Below the pieces are notes generated by a model, which worked only from the letters and a program-made list of their open reading frames with translations, did no database searches and was not told the origin of the DNA. Source: Glutamicibacter sp. MNS18 (GTDB lineage: Bacteria; Actinomycetota; Actinomycetes; Actinomycetales; Micrococcaceae). Taken from it: a stretch of DNA of 64,000 nt. Shown here piece after piece: positions 32,240 through 41,428 of this stretch. Location: contig NZ_JAPCHW010000005.1 in the NCBI RefSeq assembly GCF_026107515.2, positions 310,001 through 374,000 on the forward strand, written 5' to 3'. Position numbers and translations under genes: made by a program. Every line of letters starts with the position of its first letter. Within the stretch, counting starts at the first letter, position 1.

Positions 32240-34384
32240 ATGTCCCGTACTGCCCGTGTGCTCAGCCTGGCCGCGACCCTTTCGCTGGGATTGGGCACCG
32301 CGCTCCCGGCCACAGCCGTCGAGGTTCCCGCCCGTCCCCAGGCAGTCATCCTCCCCGCCGCGGCCACGACCACTTGGCAGACCACCGCCAACCTCAACCT
32401 GCGCCAGTCGGCTTCGGCCAGCTCGAAGTCGCTGCTGGTGATTCCGAAACACACGAAGTTGAAGGTCAACCGCACCGGCAACGGATGGTCCCAGGTGACC
32501 TACGCGAAGAAAACCGGCTGGGTTTCGACCAGGTATCTGGGCCCCGCCGGCCAGAAGGCCAAAACCTACCGGTATCTTTCCTCCTACCAGGTGCTGCGCC
32601 AGAATGCTTCGAGCAGTTCGAAATCACTGGCCGGGCTGCAACGCAAGACCAAGATCGAGAGGTTGGGGGCGACCGGTTCCTGGACCAAGGTGAAGGCCGG
32701 CGGCAAGACCGGTTTCGTGCCCACCAGCCAGTTGGCCACCGGGCAACCGGCAGCGGTCTACCGCTATTCCCAGTCCAAGCAGGCTATCTACAAGACCGCC
32801 TCCACCAAGGGCATCCCGGCCAAGACGTTGGCCTCGGGCACGAAGGTCGAATGGTTGCGCACGTCAGGCAGTTGGAGCTACGTCCTGGCCTCCGGCAGCT
32901 ACGGGTGGATCCAGTCCTCCAAACTGGGAACCAAGGCGCCGGTGGTGGACAAGGTCATCGGTTCGCGCTGGGTTCTGGATAAGACCACGGTGCGGGCCAC
33001 GGCGGCTTCGACCGGCAAATCCATGGGGTCGATTCCGGCGGGGGAGAAGCTCAGTCTCTACTCGGTGAGTGGTTCCTGGTCGAAGGCCAAGACTTCCCGG
33101 GGAACCGGTTGGGTGCCCACCTCGGCGTTGGTCACCAGCGCCTACACGACTACTTCGAAAACCCACTGGACAACCAGTGACGTAAACCAACGGGTGACCA
33201 ATGCCTCCTCCGGTGCGTCGCAGGGCACCGTGCCCAAGGGGCAGAAGGTCACTGCGCTCGGCGCGGCTGGCGGATGGACCCGTGTCAAGACCTCCCGGGG
33301 CACGGGGTGGATTGCGAGCAGCTATTTGTCCACCACCGCGCCGGTGGTGGACAAGGTCATCGGTTCGCGCTGGGTTCTGGATAAGACCACGGTGCGGGCC
33401 ACGGCGGCTTCGACCGGCAAATCCATGGGGTCGATTCCGGCGGGGGAGAAGCTCAGTCTCTACTCGGTGAGTGGTTCCTGGTCGAAGGCCAAGACTTCCC
33501 GGGGAACCGGTTGGGTGCCCACCTCGGCGTTGGTCACCAGCGCCTACACGCCGCTGTCCTCGGTGTCTCGTTGGAGCACCAGCAACGTGAACCTGCGCGC
33601 GGGCAACTCCGTCGCGACGAAATCACTGGGTGTTGTCCCGAAAGCAGAAAAGGTGATCGCGCTGGGAACCTCCAATGGATTCACCCGGGTCAAAACCAGC
33701 AAGGGCACCGGGTGGGTGTCCACCAGCTATCTGGGTACCTCCCGGCCGCAGGCCACCCAACCCGAATCGACGAGGCCCAATGACACCACCCACCGGTGGA
33801 CCACCGCCAACGTGAACCTGCGCGCAGGGGCGGGCACCTCATACGTTTCCAAGGGCGTCGTGCCAGTTGGTGAGAAGGTCAGCTACCTCAAGTCCGCCAA
33901 CGGGTGGGCCAACGTAACCACCTCACGCGGTGGTGGCTGGATCAGTGAAAGCTACCTGGGTACCCGGGAACCCGCCTCGCTGCAACCGGATGCGCAAAAG
34001 GTGATCAATGCGGTCAGTGGCCGCTTCGACGACACCATCACGAATATGCACACCATCCGCAGCGGCTCCACCGGCCACAGCAGTGGCAAGGCGGTTGACC
34101 TGATGATCAAGAACTACAAGTCGGCGGCCGGCGTTGCCAAGGGAGACCGTCTGGCCCAATTCCTCCTGGCCAACCGGACCCAGTTGGGGATCTACTATCT
34201 GATCTGGCAGGACAAGATCTGGTTACCCCACACCGGGTGGACCGAGTACTCGACCTCTGGAAAATACGGGGCACAATTCACCGGCAACTGGACCGACACC
34301 ACCAGGCACATGGACCATATCCACGTGGAGGTCTATGGTTCTGCGGCAACCAACCGCGCCCTGGACCTAGGTGTGCTTAAATAG
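32240..34384 (+). CDS. Secreted protein with eight SH3b repeats and a C-terminal peptidase-like domain
   Basis: A 714-residue exported protein. A signal peptide (MSRTARVLSLAATLSLGLG, cleavage after ATA near residue 32) is followed by eight bacterial SH3 repeats of about 65 residues, each with an NxR or TVR start and a GTGW(V/I)-x-S-x-(Y/A)L end, which bind cell wall. Residues about 580-714 match the ARB_07466-like/D-Ala-D-Ala carboxypeptidase-related domain with SGKAVDLMI and RHMDHIHVEV, a His/Asp zinc-site pattern. It probably cuts or binds peptidoglycan. Repeats 4 and 6 are identical in DNA. The start at 32240 gives the signal peptide; upstream is a structured leader. Confidence 0.82.
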   Translation: MSRTARVLSLAATLSLGLGTALPATAVEVPARPQAVILPAAATTTWQTTANLNLRQSASASSKSLLVIPKHTKLKVNRTGNGWSQVTYAKKTGWVSTRYLGPAGQKAKTYRYLSSYQVLRQNASSSSKSLAGLQRKTKIERLGATGSWTKVKAGGKTGFVPTSQLATGQPAAVYRYSQSKQAIYKTASTKGIPAKTLASGTKVEWLRTSGSWSYVLASGSYGWIQSSKLGTKAPVVDKVIGSRWVLDKTTVRATAASTGKSMGSIPAGEKLSLYSVSGSWSKAKTSRGTGWVPTSALVTSAYTTTSKTHWTTSDVNQRVTNASSGASQGTVPKGQKVTALGAAGGWTRVKTSRGTGWIASSYLSTTAPVVDKVIGSRWVLDKTTVRATAASTGKSMGSIPAGEKLSLYSVSGSWSKAKTSRGTGWVPTSALVTSAYTPLSSVSRWSTSNVNLRAGNSVATKSLGVVPKAEKVIALGTSNGFTRVKTSKGTGWVSTSYLGTSRPQATQPESTRPNDTTHRWTTANVNLRAGAGTSYVSKGVVPVGEKVSYLKSANGWANVTTSRGGGWISESYLGTREPASLQPDAQKVINAVSGRFDDTITNMHTIRSGSTGHSSGKAVDLMIKNYKSAAGVAKGDRLAQFLLANRTQLGIYYLIWQDKIWLPHTGWTEYSTSGKYGAQFTGNWTDTTRHMDHIHVEVYGSAATNRALDLGVLK
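32936..33148 (+). repeat. 213-bp perfect direct repeat, copy 1
   Basis: Identical by eye to 33338-33550; encodes SH3 repeat 4 and its linkers (APVVDKVIGS...VTSAYT). The two copies are 402 bases apart, exactly two SH3 units, so the frame is kept. Confidence 0.9.
33338..33550 (+). repeat. 213-bp perfect direct repeat, copy 2
   Basis: Second copy, SH3 repeat 6. Synonymous positions are also identical, which implies recent duplication or gene conversion. Confidence 0.9.
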
Positions 34385-34558
34385 TCTCTGACCGCTGTGC
34401 TTCATGCTTGGGCGCTCGGTAACGCTTGTGGTGATCTTGTTCCCTGCCGCTCCCGGGACTTGTCCCGGGATGCCGACTTCGGCGGGGCAACTCAGCGACC
34501 GGGAGGGAGGATTCTCCCTCCGGCACCCCGGAGCTTGCCTTGTTTCGTCGGCACAGCC

Positions 34559-36148
34559 ATGAAACCCTTGGATATGGGTGAGCGAACCACACGGAAGCGA
34601 TACCGCCAGAAGCAGTATTTCGTCGGAATTTTTGCGGCGCTACTTACCGTGGCGCTCTCCGGTTGCGGTCCTGGGCAGGGGGAGCCGGCCAAGCAGGCTG
34701 TTCCACACCACAGCTTCGTCAGCCATCCGGATTTCGCTCCGCCCCCGATGGACATTACCCCGGGACCGGCTTGGAGACCGGACTACGAAGAATCGACCGA
34801 TCTTCTCTTCCTGACTCCGATTTTCGAGACCGACACCCCCTCATCCGGGGCGATGATCTTTGACTCCCGCGGAGAGCTGGTCTGGATGGTACCGTCCGAT
34901 CCAGCGGACCCCACCGATAACTATTTCGACCTTCGAGTCCAGCAATACCGGGGCGAAGACGTGTTGACAGTCTATCGGGGCACCAGATCCGGAGGACGGG
35001 GCAACGGTGAGATTCTCATCCTTGACCAATCCTATGAACCGGTTGCCAGCGTCACCACCGCCGGTTCCTTGGGACCGGACAAAGCCGATTTCCATGACTC
35101 GACCATCACCGCCGATGACACCATGTTGATCGCCTCGTACGCGCCTGTCCCTGCCGATCTCTCGGCCCTGGGTGGGCCCGAGGAGGGAATGATCAAGGAC
35201 GCGGTGATTCAGGAAATCGACATTGCCACCGGTGAGGTGATCTTCGAATGGAGCGCAACGGAGCACATACCGTTGACGCAGACGCTGTTGGATTTTGACG
35301 TTGAACGGAACGCGCAGACGGATGACGAAGAGGAGCTGGGAACCGAAGGCAAGCCCTTTGACTACTTCCACATCAATTCGATGACCGAAGACCACGAAGG
35401 GACGATTCTCGTCTCGGCGCGGCATACCTCCGCGGTGTATCGGCTGGATCGCGTGACCGGGGAGGTGATCTGGACCCTGGGTGGATCCGCCAGTGACTTC
35501 GACCTCGACGAGGATGCTGTTTTCGCTTGGCAGCATGATGCCCAACGGGCGCCGGATGGGACCTTGACGCTGTTGGACAACCACGCCAGAGGAACCGATG
35601 ACCAGGGGGCTTCGAGGGCGCTGCGGCTGGCGCTCGACGAGCAGGCCATGACGGCTTCGGTGGTCACCGAGTACCATCCACTTCGGGAACGCTCCTCGGG
35701 CAGCATGGCCAATGCGCAGGAGTTGGCCAATGGAAACATGCTGATCGGCTGGGGCTCCCAATCCCATTACTCGGAACATGAACCGGGCGGAGAAGTGATC
35801 TACGACGTCTGCCACGGCGAGTCCTGCTACCCGGATAATGTCCACGGCAGAGGCACCAGCTACAGGGCATACAAGGCGCACTGGCAAGGCCAGCCCAGCG
35901 GCCCACCTCGGGTAGTCGTCAACCAGACGGAAGACGAGCAGGTCGCCTACGTATCCTGGAACGGTGCCACCCACGTCGCGCAATGGCGTCTGATCGCTGG
36001 GGCCGATGAGGCAACTGCCATCCCGCAGGCCAGGGTCGAGGCGGAGACCTTTGAAACAGCCTTCACGGTGCCCGGCAATGCGCAGTATGTTGGCATTCAG
36101 GCACTGGACGCGGAAGGCCGGGTGCTAGCTACCGGCATCCCCGATTAG
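34559..36148 (+). CDS. Arylsulfotransferase (ASST) family lipoprotein
   Basis: A 529-residue lipoprotein. After a basic ERTTRKRYRQKQ stretch, a hydrophobic helix ends in the lipobox LSGC (Cys36). The mature part carries ASST-type beta-propeller sequence: FDSRGELVWMVP, FHINSMTEDHEGTILVSARHTSAVYRLDRVTGEVIWTLGG, and AWQHDAQRAPDGTLTLLDNH. In the enterobacterial enzyme such His-rich blades carry out sulfuryl transfer between phenols; here the role is unproven. ATG 34559 is chosen, with ATG 34574 as alternative, because both keep the lipoprotein signal; the frame upstream has no signal sequence. It is monocistronic, with stem-loops after it. Confidence 0.8.
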   Translation: MKPLDMGERTTRKRYRQKQYFVGIFAALLTVALSGCGPGQGEPAKQAVPHHSFVSHPDFAPPPMDITPGPAWRPDYEESTDLLFLTPIFETDTPSSGAMIFDSRGELVWMVPSDPADPTDNYFDLRVQQYRGEDVLTVYRGTRSGGRGNGEILILDQSYEPVASVTTAGSLGPDKADFHDSTITADDTMLIASYAPVPADLSALGGPEEGMIKDAVIQEIDIATGEVIFEWSATEHIPLTQTLLDFDVERNAQTDDEEELGTEGKPFDYFHINSMTEDHEGTILVSARHTSAVYRLDRVTGEVIWTLGGSASDFDLDEDAVFAWQHDAQRAPDGTLTLLDNHARGTDDQGASRALRLALDEQAMTASVVTEYHPLRERSSGSMANAQELANGNMLIGWGSQSHYSEHEPGGEVIYDVCHGESCYPDNVHGRGTSYRAYKAHWQGQPSGPPRVVVNQTEDEQVAYVSWNGATHVAQWRLIAGADEATAIPQARVEAETFETAFTVPGNAQYVGIQALDAEGRVLATGIPD

Positions 36149-36163
36149 CCCTGCGGCGGTCGC

Positions 36164-36206
36164 TGGTTCACGGGCCCGGCCTGGCGACAGGCCGCAAAGC
36201 GAACCA
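36164..36206 (+). terminator. Stem-loop after the ASST gene
   Basis: GGCCTG-gcga-CAGGCC (36178-36193) inside an outer TGGTTC/GAACCA pair. It lies 16 bases after the stop codon; no T run. Confidence 0.45.
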
Positions 36207-36234
36207 ACGGGTACTGTCAGCGTGGATAATCCGA

Positions 36235-36280
36235 AAGGGCTTGTTCAGTTCCACCCCGGGGTGGAACTGAACAAGCCCTT
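36235..36280. terminator. 46-bp perfect palindrome, bidirectional terminator
   Basis: Two 23-base arms meet at CCCC|GGGG with no spacer; AAGGGCTTG and CAAGCCCTT are the outer ends, and A/T-rich flanks (CCGAAA, CGAAAAAGG) follow on both sides. It separates the convergent ASST and mhpE genes. Confidence 0.85.
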
Positions 36281-36295
36281 CGAAAAAGGTGAACC

Positions 36296-37324
36296 CTACG
36301 TGGCGGTAGCCAACTGCACGGCGACGTCCACGATCATGTCCTCCTGGCCTCCCACGTAACCTGCCTTGCCGACCTCTTCGAGGATCTTGTAGGCTGGAAC
36401 ACCGTAGCGTTCGGCGGCACGTTCTGCATGGATCAGGAACGAGGAGTACACCCCGGCGTAGCCCTGCATGATCGAGGCCCGGTCCATGATCGGCATACGG
36501 GTGATGAACGGCTTGACGATATCCTCGGCGGCACCCATCAGCCCCTGCACATCCACGCCGGTCTTGACATCCAGCCGGTCGAATGCGGCAGCGAGCACCT
36601 CGGTGGGGGAATTGCCCGCCCCGGCCCCCAGAGCCAGCAGGGTACCGTCGATCTGCTTGGCGCCGGCCCGCACGGCGTACACCGAATTGGCCACACCGAA
36701 GCTCATGTTCTGGTGGCCGTGGAAGCCCACCTGGGCGTCGTCACCCAGTTCGGACACCAGCGCCGAGACCCGGTCAGAGACATCCTCCAGGATCAAGGCG
36801 CCGGCCGAGTCGACCACATACACGCACTGGCAGCCGGCATCGGCCATGATGCGGGCCTGTTTGGCCAGGTCCTGGGGGCTGGTGCGGTGGCTGAGCATCA
36901 GGAATCCCACGGTTTCCATACCCAGCTTGCGGGCGTGCTGGAAATGCTGGATCGAGATATCCGCCTCGGTGCAATGGGTGGCGATGCGGGCCACCGATGC
37001 GCCGGCGTCATGGGCCTGGTCCAAATCGTGGATGGTTCCCAGCCCCGGGAGCATCAGCACGGCGATCTTGGCCTGCTTGGCCTCGTCTACCGCCGCGCGG
37101 ATCAGGTCCAGTTCGGGGGTCAGGGAGAAACCGTAGTTGAAGGAAGAACCGCCCAGCCCGTCACCGTGGGTGACCTCGATGACCTCCACGCGGGAGTCAT
37201 CCAGGGCACGGACCACGTCGCGCACGTGCCGCTCGGTGAACTTGTGGCTCATTGCATGTGAACCATCGCGCAGGGTGGTGTCGGTCAGGCGGATATCGAA
37301 GGTTGTATCCAGTGGTGCATTCAT
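36296..37324 (-). CDS. mhpE: 4-hydroxy-2-oxovalerate aldolase
   Basis: A 342-residue DmpG/MhpE-type aldolase that splits 4-hydroxy-2-oxopentanoate to pyruvate and acetaldehyde. The TIM barrel opens with [12 protein letters not shown] (residues 13-24), and [14 protein letters not shown] supplies the metal-binding His pair near 200; the C-terminal DmpG communication domain ends [15 protein letters not shown] 37324 is the family start; an open frame runs further upstream into mhpF but reads as its shadow. It is the last gene of the mhpBDFE operon and the physical partner of MhpF, to which acetaldehyde is channelled in the known enzyme complex. A palindromic terminator follows. Confidence 0.93.
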   Translation of the reverse strand: MNAPLDTTFDIRLTDTTLRDGSHAMSHKFTERHVRDVVRALDDSRVEVIEVTHGDGLGGSSFNYGFSLTPELDLIRAAVDEAKQAKIAVLMLPGLGTIHDLDQAHDAGASVARIATHCTEADISIQHFQHARKLGMETVGFLMLSHRTSPQDLAKQARIMADAGCQCVYVVDSAGALILEDVSDRVSALVSELGDDAQVGFHGHQNMSFGVANSVYAVRAGAKQIDGTLLALGAGAGNSPTEVLAAAFDRLDVKTGVDVQGLMGAAEDIVKPFITRMPIMDRASIMQGYAGVYSSFLIHAERAAERYGVPAYKILEEVGKAGYVGGQEDMIVDVAVQLATAT

Positions 37325-37355
37325 TGTCTTCAGAGTCCTTATCCGGGCGAGGTCT

Positions 37356-38285
37356 TTAGGCGCCCGCGGTGAGCTTGGCGTCGATCTTCTCGGAGAGCAG
37401 ATCGGCGGTGCGGGTCGCTGCGGCGGTGATGATATCCAGGTTGCCGGCGTATTCGGGCAGGTAGTCGGCCGCTCCCTTGACCTGGACCCAGATGCCGACC
37501 CGGCCATTGCCGCCCCAGTCATCCCGGGCGGCGTCGAACTGTGGCTCGACGCGCAGCTCGTAGCCGGGCACGTAGTCGCGGATTTTTGCGCAGGCCTCGT
37601 TGATGGCGGCGCGGATCTTCTCCTGGGTAGGGCCGGGCTCGGCGGCTTCGGCAGGGATGGCGCAGTAGATGGTGTTGCGCATGATCATCGGCGGTTCCAC
37701 CGGGTTGATGATAATGATCGCCTTGCCGCGCTTGGCCCCGCCAACGACTTCCAGGGCCTTGGCGGTGGTCTCGGTGAACTCGTCCACATTGGCGCGGGTA
37801 CCCGGACCGGCGGACTTCGAGGCGATCGAGGCGACAATCTCGGCGTAGTCCACCGGGACCACGGAGGACACGGCGGCAACGATCGGGGTGGTCGCTTGCC
37901 CGGCGCAGGTGATCATGTTGACGTTCATGGTGTCGGTCAACTCATCCAGGTTAACCACCGGTGCCAGGTACGGGCCCACGGCGGCCGGGGTCAGGTCGAT
38001 GGCGTGGATGCCGGCATCCTTGTAGCGGGGGGCGTTGGCGGCGTGGGCCTTGGCACTGGTGCACTCGAAGACGAAGTCCGGCTTGTCATCCTGGGCCAGG
38101 AGCCAGTCCACTCCCTCGGCCGAAACCGTCACACCCAGTTTCTTGGCGCGCGCCAAACCGTCCGAGTTCGGGTCGATGCCGATCATGTACTTGACCTCGA
38201 CGTTCCTGGAACGGCGCATGATCTTGAACATCAGGTCGGTGCCGATATTGCCAGAGCCTACGATGGCGGCGGTTTTCTTTGCCAT
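37356..38285 (-). CDS. mhpF: Acetaldehyde dehydrogenase (acylating)
   Basis: A 309-residue NAD-dependent enzyme that turns acetaldehyde and CoA into acetyl-CoA. The Rossmann motif is [13 protein letters not shown] (residues 8-20) and the catalytic Cys is in [14 protein letters not shown]. Length and end ([18 protein letters not shown]) match the MhpF/DmpF family. AAGGATTTC precedes ATG 38285. It lies between mhpD and mhpE with spacers of 57 and 31 bases. Acts in complex with the aldolase encoded next. Confidence 0.93.
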   Translation of the reverse strand: MAKKTAAIVGSGNIGTDLMFKIMRRSRNVEVKYMIGIDPNSDGLARAKKLGVTVSAEGVDWLLAQDDKPDFVFECTSAKAHAANAPRYKDAGIHAIDLTPAAVGPYLAPVVNLDELTDTMNVNMITCAGQATTPIVAAVSSVVPVDYAEIVASIASKSAGPGTRANVDEFTETTAKALEVVGGAKRGKAIIIINPVEPPMIMRNTIYCAIPAEAAEPGPTQEKIRAAINEACAKIRDYVPGYELRVEPQFDAARDDWGGNGRVGIWVQVKGAADYLPEYAGNLDIITAAATRTADLLSEKIDAKLTAGA

Positions 38286-38342
38286 GGGAGCGAAATCCTT
38301 AAAGAGAGATACAGGTAGGTGGGGAGCCGGGGAGACCGGCGT

Positions 38343-39185
38343 CTAGGTGAAATTGATGGTCAGCTGGCCCAGTTCACCGAAATCGGCGGTGGCGGTTGAA
38401 TCCGCGACCACGGGCATGGCCGAGGTGAAAGAGCCGGGCAGGATGAGCTGCCCTGCCTCCAGGCTGACACCCTGTTCACCCAGGACGTTGGCCAACCAGG
38501 CCAACGGGGCGACCGGGTCGCCCATGACGGCGCTGCCCTGGCCGGTGGCCACCCGGTGGCCATCGATCAGTAGGGAACAGGACACCTTCGCTAGGTCCTC
38601 GATGCGCACCTCCAGTGGGGTGGTACCCACGGCGATGGCACCGCAGGAGGCGTTGTCCGCCACGGTGTCCAGCAACTTGATGTCCCAGTCCTCGATGCGC
38701 GAGTCGATGATCTCGATGGCGGCGTATACCTCGCCGATGGCTGCCGCGGCCTGCTCGCGGGTGACTCCCGGACCGGTGAGCGTTTCCTTGAGCACGAAAC
38801 CGAATTCCGGTTCGACCTTCGGGGAGATGAACGAGTCCGCGGGGATGGCGGCATCCTCGTGGTGCACCATGTCGGTGAAGAAGTAGCCGAAGTCCGGTGA
38901 ATCAACACCCAGCTGCTGCTGCATGGCCAGTGAAGTCAGTCCGACTTTGCGGCCGGCCAGCACCCGGCCGTTGGCCAGATGGTGCTGCAGCTGCAACTCC
39001 TGGACGCGGTACGCGTCATCCAGACCCATGTCCAGCACCCGGTCGCGCAACGGAGGAACGACGGTGAGTTCGGTGCCGGCCTTGATCAGTTCGTCGGCCA
39101 GCCGCTTGAGCAGTTCCCCGCGTGGAGCCTGGTCCGAGTGGTTGCTGGCCCAGTCCGCTGCGCCCGCTTGTGCTGCCTGTGTCAT
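38343..39185 (-). CDS. mhpD: 2-keto-4-pentenoate hydratase
   Basis: A 280-residue enzyme of the MhpD/DmpE hydratase family, which adds water to 2-hydroxypenta-2,4-dienoate to give 4-hydroxy-2-oxovalerate. Visible features are GRKVGLTSLAMQQQLGVDSPDFGYFFTDM-type sequence near residues 77-105 and the acidic metal site SPKVEPEFGFVL near 120. Its ATG overlaps the last base of the mhpB stop (TAATG), so translation is coupled. The N-terminal 20 residues (Ala/Gly-rich) are longer than in most homologues, so a later start is possible but none has a better ribosome-binding site. Confidence 0.92.
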   Translation of the reverse strand: MTQAAQAGAADWASNHSDQAPRGELLKRLADELIKAGTELTVVPPLRDRVLDMGLDDAYRVQELQLQHHLANGRVLAGRKVGLTSLAMQQQLGVDSPDFGYFFTDMVHHEDAAIPADSFISPKVEPEFGFVLKETLTGPGVTREQAAAAIGEVYAAIEIIDSRIEDWDIKLLDTVADNASCGAIAVGTTPLEVRIEDLAKVSCSLLIDGHRVATGQGSAVMGDPVAPLAWLANVLGEQGVSLEAGQLILPGSFTSAMPVVADSTATADFGELGQLTINFT

Positions 39186-40123
39186 TACTTGATCACCGCT
39201 GTCGTGACGCCGAATCCGGCGATGTATTCCTTGATGGGCTTGTAGAACTCGTAGCTGACCTCGTAGTCGCCGCAGGCCTTGAGCGCCGAATAGGCGGCGA
39301 CCCAGGTGCGCACCTCGTGCGAGGAATGCCCGGCCTGGGCATCCATGTCATCGGCGGTGTAGGCATCAAAATCCTCGACCCTGCCGGATTTGCACACCTC
39401 GATGAACTTCTTGTCCCATTCCGGGTTCAGATCCATGATCTCCGCCTCGCCCTTGGCAAAGGCCAGCGCGGTGTCGATGGTGCGCTGCTGGCGTGCGGCG
39501 CGGGCCTCGGCGGTGGGGTGGCGGCCTTCGGTGAGGAACTTGCGTTGTTCCTCGGTGGCGGTGGCGATCTGCGGCACCGGCGGATCATGGGATAGTCCGC
39601 CGGAGCCGATGAACAGCACCTTCTTGTCACTGTTCTTGAAGAATTCTCCGACGGCCTGGCCGAACTTGCGTACCCGGGAGACCTTGGTGAAGGGGCGGGC
39701 CACGGAGTTGATGAAGATCGGGATCATCGGCTTGTCCTTCAGGTTGCCGTAGATGATCTCCATCGGCTGCACCGCACCGTGGTCCACCTCCATCTTGCGG
39801 GAGATGGCGGTGTCGATGTCCTGATCAATGACGTACTGGGCCAGCTGCTCGGAGATGGCGGTGGGGACGTTGATCGGGCCGTCCCAGGAATCGTAGTCTC
39901 CGGTGCCCAAGGCCTCGTAACCGATGCAGAAGGCAGGCATCAGGTCGTAGAAGAAACCGTTGTAGTGATCCGGTCCGAAGTTGATGACCAGATCCGGGTC
40001 GAAGTCCTTCACGAAGGCACGGGCCTGGTCGAAAGCCGAGTCGACGGCGGCTTTGACCTCTGCTGGTGGGTTGGTGTGTTCCAGCAGCGGGCTGTGGGAC
40101 ATGCAAAGTAGTGCCTGGGGCAT
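39185..40123 (-). CDS. mhpB: 2,3-dihydroxyphenylpropionate 1,2-dioxygenase (3-carboxyethylcatechol dioxygenase)
   Basis: A 312-residue class III (LigB-type) extradiol dioxygenase that opens the ring of 2,3-dihydroxyphenylpropionate with Fe(II) and O2. It begins ALLCMSHSPLLEH, with the conserved His10, has NFGPDHYNGFFYDLMPAFC near residues 50-68 with the second catalytic His, and VDHGAVQPMEI near 120 with a metal His. Substrate assignment to the phenylpropionate catechol is good because the MhpB lineage is distinct. AAGGAG precedes ATG 40123. First gene of the mhpBDFE operon; the shared dyad lies 88 bases upstream. Confidence 0.93.
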   Translation of the reverse strand: MPQALLCMSHSPLLEHTNPPAEVKAAVDSAFDQARAFVKDFDPDLVINFGPDHYNGFFYDLMPAFCIGYEALGTGDYDSWDGPINVPTAISEQLAQYVIDQDIDTAISRKMEVDHGAVQPMEIIYGNLKDKPMIPIFINSVARPFTKVSRVRKFGQAVGEFFKNSDKKVLFIGSGGLSHDPPVPQIATATEEQRKFLTEGRHPTAEARAARQQRTIDTALAFAKGEAEIMDLNPEWDKKFIEVCKSGRVEDFDAYTADDMDAQAGHSSHEVRTWVAAYSALKACGDYEVSYEFYKPIKEYIAGFGVTTAVIK

Positions 40124-40211
40124 GGGGTGCTCCTTCGAAGACGGAAGGTGAATTCATGAGTCGTGGCTTGGTATCCATTGCACTGCATTGGGTGGGAAGT
40201 GATCCAGCTCG

Positions 40212-40230
40212 TGTTCCATCTGACGGTACG
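40212..40230 (-). promoter_or_regulatory. Shared catabolic dyad upstream of mhpB
   Basis: TGTTCCATCTGACGGTACG on the plus strand. The half near mhpB reads TGGAACA on the minus strand; the far half CGTACCG is weaker. 88 bases before the start codon. Confidence 0.55.
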
Positions 40231-40359
40231 AAGCGCTCACCCCGGGGCCTTGCCGATGACGGGGACATCCTGACAGGGGACTGATGCAGGGCCATTCACT
40301 GCCCCGGCCACGGTTGGGTAGACCCTCTGCATGCCGTGACTGGCCGCAGCCAGGACGAA

Positions 40360-40400
40360 CCACGGCCCCGGTCTACGCATTGGGTAGGCCGGGGCCGTGG
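40360..40400 (-). terminator. Terminator of mhpC
   Basis: A 17-bp stem with one G-T pair: CCACGGCCCCGGTCTAC (40360-40376) against GTAGGCCGGGGCCGTGG (40384-40400), seven-base loop. It lies between the mhpC stop and the mhpB promoter, so mhpC and mhpB are separate units. Confidence 0.8.
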
Positions 40401-40417
40401 GGGGGTATAACCGTTGC

Positions 40418-41275
40418 CTAGGCCATGTGGCGGTTCAGGTAGGCGCCAATGACCTCGTTGAACTCAGCGGCCTTTTCCACCTGCGACCAATGGCCGCACT
40501 GGTTGAAGATGTGCGCGTCGGCCGTCGGAATGGTGTTCAACAGATCCCAGGTGCGGGACACCGGAATGACCACATCCTGCACGCCATGAATCAGCAGGAC
40601 CGGGATCTCCAGCTTGGCGAGCACCTCGAAGTCCAGGGGCAGTTCGATACGGTCGCGGTCGCGTGCGGCGACCACATCGGCCAGGCGGTCGCTGGCGGTG
40701 TCATTCAACGCCGACTGGTAACGCAGGGAGACCAGTTCGTCGGTGACCAGCGACTTGTCCACCACGAACATCTCCAGGGTATTGCGGATGCCCTCTTCGG
40801 TCAGGACCGGGTTGGAATGGCCCTTGAGTGCACCGGTCAGCTTCGCACCGCCGGTCCCCATGGAGACGATGCCCAGCAGGCGTTCGGGGAAATCGATGGC
40901 GAATTGGAAGGCCAGCCAGCCACCCAGGGAGTTGCCTACGATCCAGGTCTTCTCGATGCCCAGGGCATCCAGGGTGCGTACAGCATGGCGGACCCATTCC
41001 TTGATGCCGTATTGGATTCCCTCGGCAGCCACGGTCTGTCCGTAGCCGACCGAGTCGATGGCGATGCAGCGGCCGTGCCGGCTCAGCTCCGGCAGGTTCA
41101 GCCACCAGTTGGCCGCGGCCGTCACACCGGTTCCCGAGCCATGCAGGAACAGGATCGGGGTGCCTTCACCCAGCTCATGATAATGGGTCAGCTCGCCTTC
41201 GGATGTTTCCAACCACTTGTCTTCCAGGCCGAAGAACTTGTCGGTGGTGTATGCGGGAGTGGATACGCTGGTCAT
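40418..41275 (-). CDS. mhpC: 2-hydroxy-6-oxonona-2,4-dienedioate hydrolase
   Basis: A 285-residue alpha/beta-hydrolase that splits the meta-cleavage product into succinate (or fumarate) and 2-hydroxypentadienoate. The oxyanion region is LFLHGSGTGVTAAANWW, the nucleophile elbow WIVGNSLGGWLAF, the acid VLLIHGVQDVVIP and the catalytic His NQCGHWSQVEK. These match MhpC/BphD meta-cleavage hydrolases. ATG 41275 with AAGGAG seven bases upstream is better than GTG 41281, which would be too close to it. Monocistronic, terminator after it, shared dyad 112 bases upstream. Confidence 0.92.
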   Translation of the reverse strand: MTSVSTPAYTTDKFFGLEDKWLETSEGELTHYHELGEGTPILFLHGSGTGVTAAANWWLNLPELSRHGRCIAIDSVGYGQTVAAEGIQYGIKEWVRHAVRTLDALGIEKTWIVGNSLGGWLAFQFAIDFPERLLGIVSMGTGGAKLTGALKGHSNPVLTEEGIRNTLEMFVVDKSLVTDELVSLRYQSALNDTASDRLADVVAARDRDRIELPLDFEVLAKLEIPVLLIHGVQDVVIPVSRTWDLLNTIPTADAHIFNQCGHWSQVEKAAEFNEVIGAYLNRHMA

Positions 41276-41387
41276 TGCCACGCTCCTTATGTCAGTTGTG
41301 CTCGGGGTCGGGATGAGCGGCCAGATGGCCTACGTCGAGGGGATCTGGTGACCACACTAGGAAGTGTTGGCCGGGACCGCCCGTGGC

Positions 41388-41406
41388 CGTTCCGCAGGGT
41401 GGAACA
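41388..41406 (-). promoter_or_regulatory. Shared catabolic dyad upstream of mhpC
   Basis: CGTTCCGCAGGGTGGAACA on the plus strand; towards mhpC the halves are TGTTCCA and CGGAACG. 112 bases before the start codon and 23 bases after the thioesterase stop. Confidence 0.6.
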
Positions 41407-41428
41407 GCCACGACTTGCGCGGTCGTGT

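Noticed and set aside
32936-33550. Repeat pair as part of a CRISPR or tandem array
   Set aside because: The copies are in-frame coding SH3 units with non-repetitive protein-coding sequence between them.
36235-36280. Palindrome as an insertion-sequence end or replication origin element
   Set aside because: No transposase, no target duplication, no DnaA boxes; position between convergent stop codons fits a terminator.
37325-37522. N-terminal extension of mhpE to 37522
   Set aside because: The extension is Pro/Ser-rich shadow of the mhpF end; the family begins at ATG 37324.
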